Shown in pieces: positions 18,258 through 27,602 of a DNA stretch of 64,000 nt (positions are counted from its first letter, which is position 1; each line of letters opens with the position of its first letter). The notes below the pieces were generated by a model. The model was not told the DNA's origin. It did not search any database and saw only the letters and a program-made list of their open reading frames with translations. Origin of the DNA: Halanaerobiales bacterium (lineage in GTDB: Bacteria > Bacillota > Halanaerobiia > Halanaerobiales > DTU029); the NCBI GenBank assembly GCA_029981855.1, contig JARRCS010000001.1, forward strand, positions 62,001 through 126,000, in the 5' to 3' direction. A program made the translations under genes and the position numbers.

Positions 18258-20198
18258 ATGCTAGGAAAGATCTTAAAAGACCGGTATAAAATAATAAAGG
18301 AACTAGGTAAAGGTGGAATGGCGATAGTTTTTGAGGCGCAGGACCTCTTGCTGGACCGGAAGGTTGCTCTGAAGATGCTTAGACCGGAGTTTGTCAATGA
18401 TAAGGACTTTGTTAAGAAATTTCGCCATGAAGCAAAGGCGGTTGCTAGGCTTTCCCATCCCAATGTCGTCAGTATTTTTGATATTGGACAGGATGATGAG
18501 AATTATTACCTGGTAATGGAAAATGTAGAGGGGCGTAACCTTAAGGATATTATCAAAGAGCGGGGCAAATTATCGATCACGGAATCCCTTGATATTGCCA
18601 ACCAGATCTGTGCCGCTCTGGTAGTAGCCCATAAGAATAATATAATCCACTGTGATATTAAACCTCATAATATTTTAATCACCCCTGATAAGCAGGTTAA
18701 AGTAACGGACTTCGGTATAGCCCGGGCTGCTACCTCTACTACGATGACCGTAACCGATACTATTGTGGGAAGTGCTCACTATTTTTCACCCGAGCAGGCC
18801 AGGGGTGGAGAGATCAAGGCCCGGTCGGATATATACTCTCTAGGGATTGTTCTCTATGAGATGTTGACAGGTGAGGTGCCTTTTAAGGGCGATAGCCCTA
18901 TCTCTGTTGCTTTAAAACATATCCAGGAAAAACCAAAGAAGCCCTCCCTGCTCAATCAGGAGATTCCACCCGAGGTAGATGAACTGGTAATGAAGGCTAT
19001 TGCCAAGGAGCCTGAAGAGAGATTTAATAATGCTGCCGAGATGAGGGAGAATATAACCAGGGTTTTAAAGGGATTCCAGAAGGCAAATAACCTGGATAAC
19101 CGGTATGAACTATCCGACCAGGGTGATACCAAGATATTAAAGCGAGTAAATCTGAAGGAAAGGAATCAGGCAAAGGCAGAGACCAGGGTAAACCCGCCTA
19201 ATAATAAGAGGTATTTGACTGATCCCGGTCAAAAGAAGGGGATGCCGGACTGGGTAAAATGGACACTCGGCTTAATGATCTTTTTTACTATCAGTATCAT
19301 TGCCCTGTCCTTCTTCTATCAAAACTATATGGAGGTTCCCATTGTGGAGGTACCTGATCTGGTGGGAATGGACTTTGAGGAAGGAGAGAAGGTAGCAGCC
19401 CAGGTTGGACTCCATCTGGAGAAACAGAATGAAGGGGTCTTTCACCCCGAAATACCTGAAGGAAACATCATCTCGCAGTATCCTCCTGCCGGTGAAAGGG
19501 TTCGCCAGACACGGACTCTGCTGGTTACCTTAAGTAAAGGACCGGCAATTTTAACCATGCCTGATCTAACAAATCTCTCTCTTAGGGAGGCAGAGGTTAT
19601 TCTCGATAATAATAACCTGGTCATCGGTGAGAGGGAATATATTTATACAGATAAGGTACCTGAGGGAAGTATAGTCACTCATGAACCCGCACCCGGTGAA
19701 GAGATTAATACCGATACCAGGATTAATCTGGTTATCAGCAAGGGTACCCAGCCTAAAATGGTAAGGGTTCCTAACTTAATCGGCCTGATCCGTCAGGAGG
19801 CCCTGGAGAGGCTTAAGGAGAGCAACCTGACTCCGGGGAAGATTACTGAAGAACTGACCAGACGCTTCAAATTTGACCAGGTGGCCCGCCAGGAATTCCA
19901 GCCGGGTTCTGAGGTGGCTGAAGGTAGTAAAATGGATCTCACTATCAGCAAGGGCCTGATCAATATCGAGGGGGCAGAGGTTCATACAATTATTGTGAGA
20001 AATATTACCATCGACCCCTGGCCCCGGGAGCAGAGGATTCAAATTGTAGTTATTGACAATAACGGCAAGGATATCGTCTATGATAAGGTACACCATCCGG
20101 GGGATATCTGGCAACCCCTGACCATTAATAGTGTTGGCCCAACGACCTATGAATTTTATAATAATGGAGAGTTGATCAGGAGGATAAAAAGGGGTTAA
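18258..20198 (+). CDS. prkC: PASTA-domain serine/threonine kinase (PrkC/Stk)
   Basis: A 646-residue membrane kinase. The kinase domain (about 1-275) has the glycine loop LGKGGMAIVFEAQ, VALKML lysine, catalytic HCDIKPHNIL, DFGIA and SPEQARG. One membrane helix (about residues 347-368) is followed by three PASTA repeats starting VPDLVGMDFEEGE, MPDLTNLSLREAE and VPNLIGLIRQEA, which bind muropeptides outside the cell, and a further about 80-residue tail. HCD replaces the more common HRD, as in many bacterial kinases. ATG 18258 is preferred because the upstream frame lies in stp. Paired with stp; rsgA and rpe follow. Confidence 0.95.
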   Translation: MLGKILKDRYKIIKELGKGGMAIVFEAQDLLLDRKVALKMLRPEFVNDKDFVKKFRHEAKAVARLSHPNVVSIFDIGQDDENYYLVMENVEGRNLKDIIKERGKLSITESLDIANQICAALVVAHKNNIIHCDIKPHNILITPDKQVKVTDFGIARAATSTTMTVTDTIVGSAHYFSPEQARGGEIKARSDIYSLGIVLYEMLTGEVPFKGDSPISVALKHIQEKPKKPSLLNQEIPPEVDELVMKAIAKEPEERFNNAAEMRENITRVLKGFQKANNLDNRYELSDQGDTKILKRVNLKERNQAKAETRVNPPNNKRYLTDPGQKKGMPDWVKWTLGLMIFFTISIIALSFFYQNYMEVPIVEVPDLVGMDFEEGEKVAAQVGLHLEKQNEGVFHPEIPEGNIISQYPPAGERVRQTRTLLVTLSKGPAILTMPDLTNLSLREAEVILDNNNLVIGEREYIYTDKVPEGSIVTHEPAPGEEINTDTRINLVISKGTQPKMVRVPNLIGLIRQEALERLKESNLTPGKITEELTRRFKFDQVARQEFQPGSEVAEGSKMDLTISKGLINIEGAEVHTIIVRNITIDPWPREQRIQIVVIDNNGKDIVYDKVHHPGDIWQPLTINSVGPTTYEFYNNGELIRRIKRG

Positions 20199-20208
20199 AG
20201 GAGGCATA

Positions 20209-21045
20209 ATGAAGGGGATTATAACCAAGGCAATTGGCGGTTTCTTTTTTGTAGCCGATGATGCACAAAATGTCCACCGGACCAGGATCAGGGGTAAAAT
20301 CAAGGAAAAGGTTTATCCCGGAGATCTGGTAGAGTTCAAAGAGGGTATGATAGAGGGACTTTACCCGAGGAAAAACCTGCTGCACAGGCCCAATATTGCC
20401 AATGTAGATCAGGTATTAATTGTTCAATCCCTGGCTGAGCCTGTCCTGGATAAAAAATTACTGGACCGTTTCCTGGTGATGGTAGAGGCTGCCGGGCTGG
20501 TACCCCTCATCGTTATCAACAAAATAGATCTGATGGGAGAGATTGATTTAGAGGCAGGCTTTAAAGAATATGCTGCTGCTGGCTATAAGGTCTATTTTAT
20601 CAGTGTTAAACAAGGAATAGGAATTGAATCTCTAATTAATGATCTTCATGAAAGAGTTAATGTACTGACAGGGCCCTCGGGTGTGGGTAAATCTTCTTTG
20701 ATCAATCAATTTATTGCCGGTGTAGATCTAGCCGTCGGTGAAATTAGTCCCAGGTTAAAGCGGGGTACTCATACAACCAGACATGTAGAGTTATTACCGA
20801 TAAATAAAGGCGGCTGGGTTGCCGATACGCCCGGTTTTACCTCCCTGGATATAAGTCATATTTCACCTGAGGAATTAACCTTCCTTTTCCCGGAATTTAT
20901 AGAGCATCTGGATCGCTGTAAGTTCAGGGTTTGCAGTCATACCCATGAACCGGGATGTGCAGTTAAAAAGGCAGTAGAGGAGGGGGAGCTCTCTTCCTCC
21001 AGATATGATTCCTACCAATTATTTTATCAGGAATTGCTAGATTAA
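20209..21045 (+). CDS. rsgA: Ribosome small subunit biogenesis GTPase RsgA
   Basis: A circularly permuted GTPase acting in late 30S maturation. An N-terminal OB fold is followed by permuted G motifs: VINKID (G4) before GPSGVGKSSLIN (G1) and DTPGF (G3), then a C-terminal zinc site with cysteine, histidine and cysteine in CKFRVCSHTHEPGC. 278 residues, slightly short of but within the family. RBS AAAGGAGG before ATG 20209. The stp-prkC-rsgA-rpe order is conserved in Bacillota. Confidence 0.96.
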   Translation: MKGIITKAIGGFFFVADDAQNVHRTRIRGKIKEKVYPGDLVEFKEGMIEGLYPRKNLLHRPNIANVDQVLIVQSLAEPVLDKKLLDRFLVMVEAAGLVPLIVINKIDLMGEIDLEAGFKEYAAAGYKVYFISVKQGIGIESLINDLHERVNVLTGPSGVGKSSLINQFIAGVDLAVGEISPRLKRGTHTTRHVELLPINKGGWVADTPGFTSLDISHISPEELTFLFPEFIEHLDRCKFRVCSHTHEPGCAVKKAVEEGELSSSRYDSYQLFYQELLD

Positions 21046-21057
21046 GGAGGGCTATTT

Positions 21058-21714
21058 ATGGTATCTTTTTCACCTTCATTACTGGCCGCAGATTTCAGTA
21101 ATCTAAGAGAAGAGATTAGCAAGGTAGCAGGGGCAGATTATCTGCATCTGGATATAATGGATGGACAATTTGTACCGAATATAACCTTCGGACCCGGATT
21201 AATCAGGGCAATCCGCCCCTATTCTTCTCTGAAATTCGACACCCACCTGATGATTGAGGAGCCCGAGAAATACATAGAGGAGTTTGCGGTAGCGGGTAGT
21301 AATCTAATAACCTTCCATGCGGAGGCTACTTATCATCTTGACCGTCTGGTTCACCAGATTAAGGATGCCGGCTGTCAGGTCGGTGTTGCCTTAAATCCAG
21401 CGACCCCTTTAAGCGAGCTGGAGTATATCCTGACAGATATTGATCTGGTATTAATCATGTCAGTTAATCCCGGTTTCGGCGGGCAGAAGTTTATCCCCCA
21501 GATTCTTGATAAGATCAGCAGGCTGAGGGAGATGATCGATAGTCGGGGCCTAGATGTCATGATAGAGGTGGATGGGGGAGTAAACAGAGATAATGTGCAA
21601 GAGATTGTGGAGGCAGGGACCGATATTATTGTAGCCGGTTCTGCCATCTTCAGGGCAGATGACCCTGCCGGTGCTCTGGAGGAGATGAGAGCGAGGGTTG
21701 CCTTTACAGGGTAA
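21058..21714 (+). CDS. rpe: Ribulose-phosphate 3-epimerase
   Basis: Interconverts ribulose 5-phosphate and xylulose 5-phosphate in the pentose phosphate pathway. The TIM-barrel protein starts SPSLLAADFSNLREEI and shows HLDIMDGQFVPNITFG, DTHLMIEEPE, VNPGFGGQKFI and EVDGGVNRDN, giving the metal-binding histidine and aspartate set. 218 residues, normal. RBS AAGGAGG before ATG 21058. It closes the long housekeeping run that began at 9621; the next gene group is under the FMN riboswitch. Confidence 0.97.
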   Translation: MVSFSPSLLAADFSNLREEISKVAGADYLHLDIMDGQFVPNITFGPGLIRAIRPYSSLKFDTHLMIEEPEKYIEEFAVAGSNLITFHAEATYHLDRLVHQIKDAGCQVGVALNPATPLSELEYILTDIDLVLIMSVNPGFGGQKFIPQILDKISRLREMIDSRGLDVMIEVDGGVNRDNVQEIVEAGTDIIVAGSAIFRADDPAGALEEMRARVAFTG

Positions 21715-21814
21715 TAATCTTATGATATAATTAATTTGACGAATAAATTGGCTTAACGGTCATAGTTTCTTTTTAACGTAATATAATTTCCTCATCGAAA
21801 ATTAAATATCTTTT

Positions 21815-21940
21815 AGTAATGCTAACGAGGATGGGTGAAATTCCCTACCGGTGGTGAAAGTCCACAAGCCATGCGATGTAAGCTGGTTGATTTGGTGAAA
21901 TTCCAAAACCGACAGTATAGTCTGGAAGGGAGTTAGCTAA
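21815..21940 (+). ncRNA. FMN riboswitch (RFN element)
   Basis: Conserved RFN segments occur in order: GAGGATGGGTGAAATTCCC at 21827-21845, TACCGGTGGTGAAAGTCC, AAGCCATGCGA, then GGTGAAATTCCAAAACCGAC, AGTATAGTCTGGA and the closing strand GGGAGTTAGC, which pairs with GCTAACGAGG at 21821. FMN binding would switch off the downstream riboflavin genes. A -10 box TATAAT lies at 21782-21787, with no good -35. Confidence 0.95.
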
Positions 21941-21994
21941 TTTATCCTGTTTATTGGCTTATTGCATTAGTATATTATATCAGGATTTATGTTT

Positions 21995-22030
21995 AAATCC
22001 CTTCCATTGCGGAAGGGATTTTCTCTTTCT
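21995..22030 (+). terminator. Riboswitch-controlled terminator of the rib operon
   Basis: AATCCCTTCC (21996-22005) and GGAAGGGATT (22011-22020) pair perfectly around five bases, then TTCTCTTTCT. Lying about 60 bases after the FMN aptamer and 90 before ribD, it is the expression platform: AGGGA in the closing strand of the aptamer can compete for pairing. Confidence 0.8.
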
Positions 22031-22121
22031 AGGAAGGTAGAGTAAAAGGCAAACGGAAGAAATCATAGTTTTGTTCAACTTATTAAAGCAAATGATGGAG
22101 TCATTTTATTTTGGAAAGGGG

Positions 22122-23231
22122 ATGAGTTGGTTGCAGGAGGATCAGCTCTATATGAAGAAGGCTCTAGACCTGGCTAAAAAGGGACTGGGCTATACCAGTC
22201 CTAATCCGCTGGTAGGAGCTGTGCTGGTAAAGGATGGTAAGGTCATCGGGAAAGGTTATCACCGTTTCTACGGGGGACCGCATGCTGAGGTCTATGCGAT
22301 TGAAGATGCCGGAACTGAAGCCAGGGGGGCAACCCTCTATGTAAATTTAGAACCATGTAGTCATTACGGCAAGACACCTCCCTGTGCTTTGAAGATTATT
22401 GAGGCGGGGATTAAGAGGGTTGTGGTGGCTATGGAGGACCCCAATCCACTGGTTTCCGGCAAGGGGATTAAACTGCTGAAAGAAGCTGGTATTGAGGTTG
22501 AAGTAGGTTTAATGGAAGGAGAGGCCAGACGGTTAAATGAGATCTTTTTAAAATATATCTCTACTGACCTCCCCTTTGTGATAATCAAAACTGCCCAGAC
22601 CCTGGACGGCTATCTGGCTACCGGTACGGGTGATGCGAAATGGATTACCAACAGGGAGGCCCGGCTTTACGGCCACAAACTCCGCCATCAGGTTGATGCG
22701 ATTTTAGTAGGTATTGGGACTGTTCTGGCTGATAATCCCAGTCTGACCACCCGGCTCCCGGCGGGCGGGGGTAGGGATGGTATCAGGATAGTTTTAGATA
22801 GCAAGCTGAGAATTCCGCCGGAGGCCAGGATCATTAACCAGGATTCGCCAGCAAAAACAATTATAGCCTGCGGGCAGGAGGTAGACCAAAATAAAATACT
22901 CCAGCTGCAGGATAAGAAAGGGGTCGAGATTCTACCATTACCCTTAAACAGGGAGGGGAGGATTCCCTTAAGGGAGTTATTAAGTAGATTCCATAGTGAT
23001 GGTATCAGCAGTATTCTGGTAGAGGGAGGGAGCAGAGTCAATTATTCCTTCCTTAAATCTGGACTGGTAGACAGGGTTTATACCTTTATTGCCCCGAAGA
23101 TACTGGGTGGTAGTGACGGTATTCCCGCATTTACCGGAAAAGGACCGGCTAAAATGGACGGTTTAAAGAGGCTAAAAAATGTAAGATGCCAAAATCTGGG
23201 TGATAATCTCCTGGTTATTGGCGATTTATAA
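22122..23231 (+). CDS. ribD: Bifunctional riboflavin deaminase/reductase
   Basis: Deaminates and then reduces the pyrimidine intermediate of riboflavin synthesis. The deaminase domain has PHAEVYAI (zinc histidine, catalytic glutamate) and PCSHYGKTPPC (zinc cysteines) in the first 100 residues; the reductase half starts near KTAQTLDGYLATGTGDAKWI and ends with LVEGGSRVNYSFL. About 369 residues. The frame opens at TTG 22071, but ATG 22122 behind GGAAAGGGG gives the usual N-terminus; a second candidate is ATG 22155. First gene of the FMN-controlled operon. Confidence 0.96.
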   Translation: MSWLQEDQLYMKKALDLAKKGLGYTSPNPLVGAVLVKDGKVIGKGYHRFYGGPHAEVYAIEDAGTEARGATLYVNLEPCSHYGKTPPCALKIIEAGIKRVVVAMEDPNPLVSGKGIKLLKEAGIEVEVGLMEGEARRLNEIFLKYISTDLPFVIIKTAQTLDGYLATGTGDAKWITNREARLYGHKLRHQVDAILVGIGTVLADNPSLTTRLPAGGGRDGIRIVLDSKLRIPPEARIINQDSPAKTIIACGQEVDQNKILQLQDKKGVEILPLPLNREGRIPLRELLSRFHSDGISSILVEGGSRVNYSFLKSGLVDRVYTFIAPKILGGSDGIPAFTGKGPAKMDGLKRLKNVRCQNLGDNLLVIGDL

Positions 23232-23255
23232 ACCTATAATAAAGGAGGGTGACAG

Positions 23256-23903
23256 TTGTTTACGGGAATTGTGCAGGAGACCGGTATTTTAAAGCAAAGA
23301 AAAAAAACAGATAACAGTTTCCAGCTGGTAATTAATTGCAGGGATGTTCTAAAAGATATTAAAAAGGGAGATAGTATTGCAGTTAACGGGGTCTGCCTGA
23401 CAGTTGTTACCTATACAGACCACTCCTTTACAGCAGATGTTTCTCCCGAGACTTTACAGGCTACTAATCTTGCAAATCTACAGATAGGTTCCAGAGTTAA
23501 TCTGGAGCAGGCCTTAAGGGTTAACGGTTTTTTGGGAGGCCATCTGGTAACAGGTCATGTTGATGGAACCGGCAGGATTAAGAAGATAGAGACAAACTTT
23601 AATGCTAGACTGATAGAAATCGATATTGATCCAGAAATGGAGAGATTTATGGTAGATAAGGGGTCTGTTACTGTCAACGGTATAAGCCTGACGATTGTTA
23701 AAGTTACCGCTGATACTCTGACCCTCACCTTGATACCTGAGACCTGGAATCAAACAACCTTTAAGTATGCTAAAGTCGGTGATGAGGTAAATATTGAGAC
23801 AGATATTATCGGTAAGTACCTGGTCAAAATGATGGAGAGGGATAATAGTAAAAAAAATTCAGGGTTAGATAGGGATTTTTTAAGGGAAAATGGATTTATC
23901 TAA
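23256..23903 (+). CDS. ribE: Riboflavin synthase
   Basis: Dismutates two lumazine molecules to riboflavin. Two repeated lumazine-binding barrels: the first starts MFTGIVQETG and carries SIAVNGVCLTVV, the second has VNGFLGGHLVTGHVDGTG and SVTVNGISLTIV. 215 residues, normal. The start is TTG 23256, directly behind AAAGGAGGGTGA. Second gene of the rib operon; forms the classic complex with the RibH capsid. Confidence 0.96.
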   Translation: MFTGIVQETGILKQRKKTDNSFQLVINCRDVLKDIKKGDSIAVNGVCLTVVTYTDHSFTADVSPETLQATNLANLQIGSRVNLEQALRVNGFLGGHLVTGHVDGTGRIKKIETNFNARLIEIDIDPEMERFMVDKGSVTVNGISLTIVKVTADTLTLTLIPETWNQTTFKYAKVGDEVNIETDIIGKYLVKMMERDNSKKNSGLDRDFLRENGFI

Positions 23904-23960
23904 GAAGAAAGGGACCTTATAGAAACTTTACTACAGACTGCCAGAAGGAGGAATCCTAGT

Positions 23961-25154
23961 ATGAACAGCATCAAAGAAGCTCTGGAAGATATCAGGGACG
24001 GTAAGATGGTAATTGTGGTTGACGATGAAGATAGGGAGAATGAAGGAGACCTGGTCATGGCTGCCGAGAAGGCAGATAAAAACAAGATTAATTTTATGAT
24101 TAAAAGGGCCAGAGGACTTGTCTGTGTGCCTATGGAAGAAGAGAGATTGGATGAACTTGAGTTACCGCCTATGGTAAGCAATAATACTGATTCCCATGAA
24201 ACGGGTTTTACTGTTTCGGTTGACCATAAGGATACAACGACCGGGATTTCAGCCGGGGAAAGGGCCCTAACCATTCAGAAGCTTATAAATCCCGATAGTA
24301 AGGCCTCTGACTTTAAAAGGCCTGGCCATATATTCCCCTTAAGGGCCAAAAAGGGCGGGGTTTTACGGAGAGCAGGCCATACAGAGGCCGCTGTTGATCT
24401 GGCCAGGCTTGCCGGTTTAAAACCTGCCGGAGTTATCTGTGAGATTATCAATGATGATGGAACTATGGCCCGTTTACCTCAGTTAGAAACATTTGCCAGC
24501 GAGTTTGGTCTAAAAATAATTACTATAGCTGATCTGATTAAATACAGAAAGAGCCGTGAGAAACTGGTGAAGTTAGAGGCTGAGGCTAAATTACCAACAA
24601 GGTTTGGGGATTTTATAATAAAGGTCTATACAACTTCTTTAGATAAACAAGAACATGTTGCAATTATCAAGGGTGATATTAGCGGTAAAGAGAATGTTTT
24701 AACCAGAGTTCATTCTGAGTGTTTGACTGGCGATGTTTTTGGTTCTCTCAGGTGTGACTGTGGTGAACAGCTGGTCCATGCCCTACGGATGATAGAAAAA
24801 GAAGAAGAGGGAGTATTACTTTATATGAAACAGGAAGGCCGGGGAATAGGATTGGTTAATAAGATTAAGGCCTATGCACTGCAAGATGAAGGTATGGATA
24901 CTGTCGAGGCCAATCTGGCTCTGGGTTTTGCCCCGGATTTAAGGGATTACGGTATCGGTGCCCAGATTTTAGCCGACCTGGGTTTAACCTCAATCCGCCT
25001 AATTACCAATAATCCCAGGAAAGTAGTTGGTCTGCAGGGTTATGGTTTAACTATCACCGAGAGGGTTCCTCTGGAGATTGAGCCTAATGAAGAGAATGAA
25101 TTTTATCTCCAGACTAAAAAAGATAAATTAGGTCATCTACTAAATATTAAATAG
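23961..25154 (+). CDS. ribBA: Dihydroxybutanone-phosphate synthase / GTP cyclohydrolase II
   Basis: Catalyses both entry reactions of riboflavin synthesis. The RibB domain (about 1-200) has [18 protein letters not shown] with its acidic metal site and [16 protein letters not shown]. The RibA domain (about 205-397) has the zinc cysteines in [18 protein letters not shown] and the catalytic stretch [19 protein letters not shown]. 397 residues, normal fusion length. RBS AAGGAGGAATCC before ATG 23961. Confidence 0.97.
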   Translation: MNSIKEALEDIRDGKMVIVVDDEDRENEGDLVMAAEKADKNKINFMIKRARGLVCVPMEEERLDELELPPMVSNNTDSHETGFTVSVDHKDTTTGISAGERALTIQKLINPDSKASDFKRPGHIFPLRAKKGGVLRRAGHTEAAVDLARLAGLKPAGVICEIINDDGTMARLPQLETFASEFGLKIITIADLIKYRKSREKLVKLEAEAKLPTRFGDFIIKVYTTSLDKQEHVAIIKGDISGKENVLTRVHSECLTGDVFGSLRCDCGEQLVHALRMIEKEEEGVLLYMKQEGRGIGLVNKIKAYALQDEGMDTVEANLALGFAPDLRDYGIGAQILADLGLTSIRLITNNPRKVVGLQGYGLTITERVPLEIEPNEENEFYLQTKKDKLGHLLNIK

Positions 25155-25169
25155 GAAAGGGGTTATATT

Positions 25170-25634
25170 ATGTCAAAAGTATATCAAGGAGAATTGATAG
25201 GAGAAGATCTTAATATCGGAATTGTTGTTGGACGGTTCAATGAGTTTATCTCGGGTAAACTGCTGGATGGGGCCCTGGATGGTTTAAAGCGCCACGGGGT
25301 AAAGGAAGATAGTATTGAGATTGCCTGGGTGCCCGGCGCCTTTGAGATACCTCTTACGGCTAAGAAAATGGTTCAATCGGGCAAATATGATGGAATAATC
25401 TGCCTGGGAACGGTTATCAGGGGAGAGACCCCTCATTTTGATTATGTCTCTGCTGAAGTTTCTAAAGGTATAGCCAAAGTGGGACTGGATTATGAGGTGC
25501 CCGTTATTTTCGGTGTCTTAACTACTGATAATATTGAGCAGGCGATTGCCAGAGCCGGTACTAAAGCCGGTAATAAGGGTTTTGACGCTGCTTTAAGTGT
25601 CATTGAAATGATTAATTTATTGAAAAAAATATAA
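25170..25634 (+). CDS. ribH: 6,7-dimethyl-8-ribityllumazine synthase
   Basis: Condenses the butanone phosphate with the ribityl-pyrimidine to lumazine, forming an icosahedral or decameric shell. Shows [50 protein letters not shown] (catalytic histidine) and [20 protein letters not shown]. 154 residues, normal. RBS AAAGGGGTT before ATG 25170. Last gene of the FMN-controlled operon; a TPP-controlled unit follows. Confidence 0.97.
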   Translation: MSKVYQGELIGEDLNIGIVVGRFNEFISGKLLDGALDGLKRHGVKEDSIEIAWVPGAFEIPLTAKKMVQSGKYDGIICLGTVIRGETPHFDYVSAEVSKGIAKVGLDYEVPVIFGVLTTDNIEQAIARAGTKAGNKGFDAALSVIEMINLLKKI

Positions 25635-25711
25635 TTTATAGGCAGGAATTTATCTTTAATTGTTGAATATAATATTTATATAAGAGCTGCTATTTAAGCA
25701 GTTAAAATACT

Positions 25712-25802
25712 AAAAATGGGGAGCCTTAACTGGAGGCTGAGAGGATGTTCGACATCGACCCATAGACCTGATCCTGGTAATGCAGGCGTAGGGAAATACT
25801 GT
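25712..25802 (+). ncRNA. TPP riboswitch (thi box)
   Basis: TGGGGAGCC...GGCTGAGAGGATG, a variable hairpin, ACCCATAGACCTGATCCTGG and TAATGCAGGCGTAGGGAA are the conserved blocks of the thi element in their normal order. It controls the thiamine transporter gene thiT. Confidence 0.95.
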
Positions 25803-25816
25803 TTATAGATCTATCT

Positions 25817-25862
25817 AATCTCCTCCGGTTTAGGCTTTGGCCCCAAAAATCAGGAGGAGATT
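25817..25862 (+). promoter_or_regulatory. TPP riboswitch expression platform that sequesters the thiT ribosome site
   Basis: AATCTCCTCC at 25817-25826 is the exact complement of GGAGGAGATT at 25853-25862, which contains the thiT Shine-Dalgarno. The hairpin is directly followed by TTTATG, so it could act as a translational block and, with its short U-run, as a weak terminator. Confidence 0.75.
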
Positions 25863-25865
25863 TTT

Positions 25866-26405
25866 ATGAGAGAGAAGAAGGTAAGGATTCTGGCGGAGAT
25901 TGGTATGGCGGTAGCCCTGGCTGTGGTCTTCAATTTTTTACCTCTATGGAAGATGCCCCAGGGCGGTTCTGTTAGTCTTGAGATGTTACCGATTCTGATT
26001 ATTGCCTTCCGCTGGGGAGGGGTTCCTGGTATGGCTGCCGGTCTGGTTTACGGTCTGGTCCAGCTGGCTATTAACCCCTATATCGTTCACCCGGTTCAGC
26101 TGATTCTGGACTACCCCCTGCCCTACATGCTGGTGGGAATAGCCGGGTTTATTCCACTGAAAGCGCAAGTGGATAGTGCTAGATATGCCGTATTATTCTT
26201 TGCCGTCTTACTGGGAGGAGCAGCTAGATTTGTTTCCCATCTTCTTTCCGGGGTTATCTTTTTTAGCCAGTATGCACCTGAGGGACAGAGCCCCTGGTTA
26301 TATTCGGCAATCTACAACGGGAGCTATATGATTCCCTCACTGATTATTTCCTTTTTAATTATCCTGCCGCTACTCAAAAAACTAATTTTAAATAACAAAA
26401 AGTAA
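25866..26405 (+). CDS. thiT: Thiamine-specific ECF transporter S component ThiT
   Basis: A 179-residue membrane protein with about six helices. It has the ThiT features MPQGGSVSLEMLPILIIAFR near residue 35 (thiamine-binding loop) and GGAARFVSHLLSGVIFF near residue 120. It captures thiamine and uses the shared ECF T/A1/A2 module, which is not in this window. TPP riboswitch control supports the assignment. ATG 25866 follows GGAGGAGATTTTT. Its stop codon overlaps the first base of a repeat A copy. Confidence 0.95.
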   Translation: MREKKVRILAEIGMAVALAVVFNFLPLWKMPQGGSVSLEMLPILIIAFRWGGVPGMAAGLVYGLVQLAINPYIVHPVQLILDYPLPYMLVGIAGFIPLKAQVDSARYAVLFFAVLLGGAARFVSHLLSGVIFFSQYAPEGQSPWLYSAIYNGSYMIPSLIISFLIILPLLKKLILNNKK

Positions 26406-26459
26406 ACTACGAATAGACGTTTCCGATTCCAAACATCACTCCAACATCTATTTGTAGTT
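26405..26459. repeat. Palindromic repeat A, full copy 3
   Basis: Same 55-base architecture as 6870-6924. The left arm has two base changes (AACTACGAATAGACGTT) relative to the right arm AACATCTATTTGTAGTT; the centre differs at about one position (ATCACT for ATCTCT). It starts within the thiT stop codon and precedes thiN. Confidence 0.8.
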
Positions 26460-26528
26460 AGAGGCGAGTTGCTAAATTAAGGTTTCCGGCTCCTTCAGTG
26501 CACTAAAAACGTAGCTTGGAGTTGGTAA

Positions 26529-27212
26529 ATGACGCAAAGGAAAGGAATAGTCTTTATGGTTGATAAAGGAGTAGTTTTAGCTCTAAACGGAGAGTTAAAG
26601 AGTGATAAGGAAGAGTACAGAAAGTTTATTGATAGAAATAATAATCTCTTAATCGGGGCAGATGGCGGAGCTCTCTTCCTGGAAAAAATTGGCTTTTTAC
26701 CCGATGTTGTTATCGGTGATTTTGATTCCCTTACCGAGGAAAAGATAGCTCATCTAAAGAAGATGGGGGTTGAGATAAAAAAATACCCTGCTGAAAAGGA
26801 TGAGACTGATGGAGAACTGGCTTTAGAGTACTGTCGGGATAACGGCTATACGGATATTATCATCATAGGCTCTCTGGGTGGGCGTTTTGACCAGCAGCTG
26901 GCTAATGTCTTTCTGTTGGAGTATGCCCATAGATCAGGATTGAATGCAGTAATAAAGGAACCTGGTTTAGAGCTGGGAGTTATATACAAAGAAAAGGTAA
27001 TCTGTAATAAAAAGGGTTCCAGTATTTCCCTCATACCGTTGAATGACAGGGTAGCGGGGGTTTCCATCGGCGGCTGTAAGTATGGGCTTGATAATGAAAG
27101 CCTTTTAAGGTATAAGTCCAGGGGTATCAGTAACCTAATTGTCAGTGAGCGGGCATCGATCAGCGTTAAGACCGGACTCTTATTATATATCATAAATGAG
27201 CAGGGATATTAG
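26529..27212 (+). CDS. thiN: Thiamine pyrophosphokinase
   Basis: Converts imported thiamine to thiamine pyrophosphate. Typical motifs: IGADGGALFL, PDVVIGDFDSL, YPAEKDETDGELALEY and IIIGSLGGRFDQQLANV. 227 residues from ATG 26529 (GGAG seven bases upstream); ATG 26556 is an alternative with AAAGGAA upstream and would remove nine poorly conserved residues. It follows thiT, so salvage uptake and activation are adjacent, although a repeat A copy separates them and thiN may have its own transcript. Confidence 0.94.
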   Translation: MTQRKGIVFMVDKGVVLALNGELKSDKEEYRKFIDRNNNLLIGADGGALFLEKIGFLPDVVIGDFDSLTEEKIAHLKKMGVEIKKYPAEKDETDGELALEYCRDNGYTDIIIIGSLGGRFDQQLANVFLLEYAHRSGLNAVIKEPGLELGVIYKEKVICNKKGSSISLIPLNDRVAGVSIGGCKYGLDNESLLRYKSRGISNLIVSERASISVKTGLLLYIINEQGY

Positions 27213-27271
27213 CATATAACTTCCTTCTGTTAAATATTATTAAATATAAGGATTTAACAGGAGGGATTATT

Positions 27272-27472
27272 TTGAAGGTAAAACTCGGTGATCTGGTTGT
27301 AAGGAAGGGAGAGATTAATGATCTACTATTTAAGGTGACCGGTTTTGACGGAGAATATGCGGTATTAAAGGGGGTAAAAATTCCGATTATTACCATCTGC
27401 CCATCAGAAAAGCTTATTAAGTTGAATAGAAAGCGGGACAGGTATTTTTCGAACCTCAGGTTAGTCAAGTAG
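27272..27472 (+). CDS. Small protein resembling the N-terminal module of sporulation protease YabG
   Basis: A 66-residue protein starting MKVKLGDLVVRKGEINDLLF and continuing KVTGFDGEYAVLKGVKI. The pattern GDxVxRK...D.LFKV...AVLKG recalls the first about 50 residues of YabG, but the cysteine protease part is absent. TTG start at 27272 with AACAGGAGGG upstream; a clear terminator follows, so it is a real small gene. Function unknown; the YabG likeness is from memory and moderate. Confidence 0.65.
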   Translation: MKVKLGDLVVRKGEINDLLFKVTGFDGEYAVLKGVKIPIITICPSEKLIKLNRKRDRYFSNLRLVK

Positions 27473-27506
27473 AAACAGTGGGTGACTGCTGTTTCTTTCT
27501 TTTTGC
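27472..27506 (+). terminator. Terminator after the YabG-like small gene
   Basis: GAAACAG at 27472-27478 pairs with CTGTTTC at 27489-27495, followed by TTTCTTTTTGC. The first base is the last base of the stop codon. Confidence 0.7.
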
Positions 27507-27602
27507 AGGATATTATTTACTTTTGGTGAAAATAATAATAGAACCTTTTGTGGCTTGACCTAATTTTTCCTTTTGATTCACCAAGAATCATTAACAAAAA
27601 AT

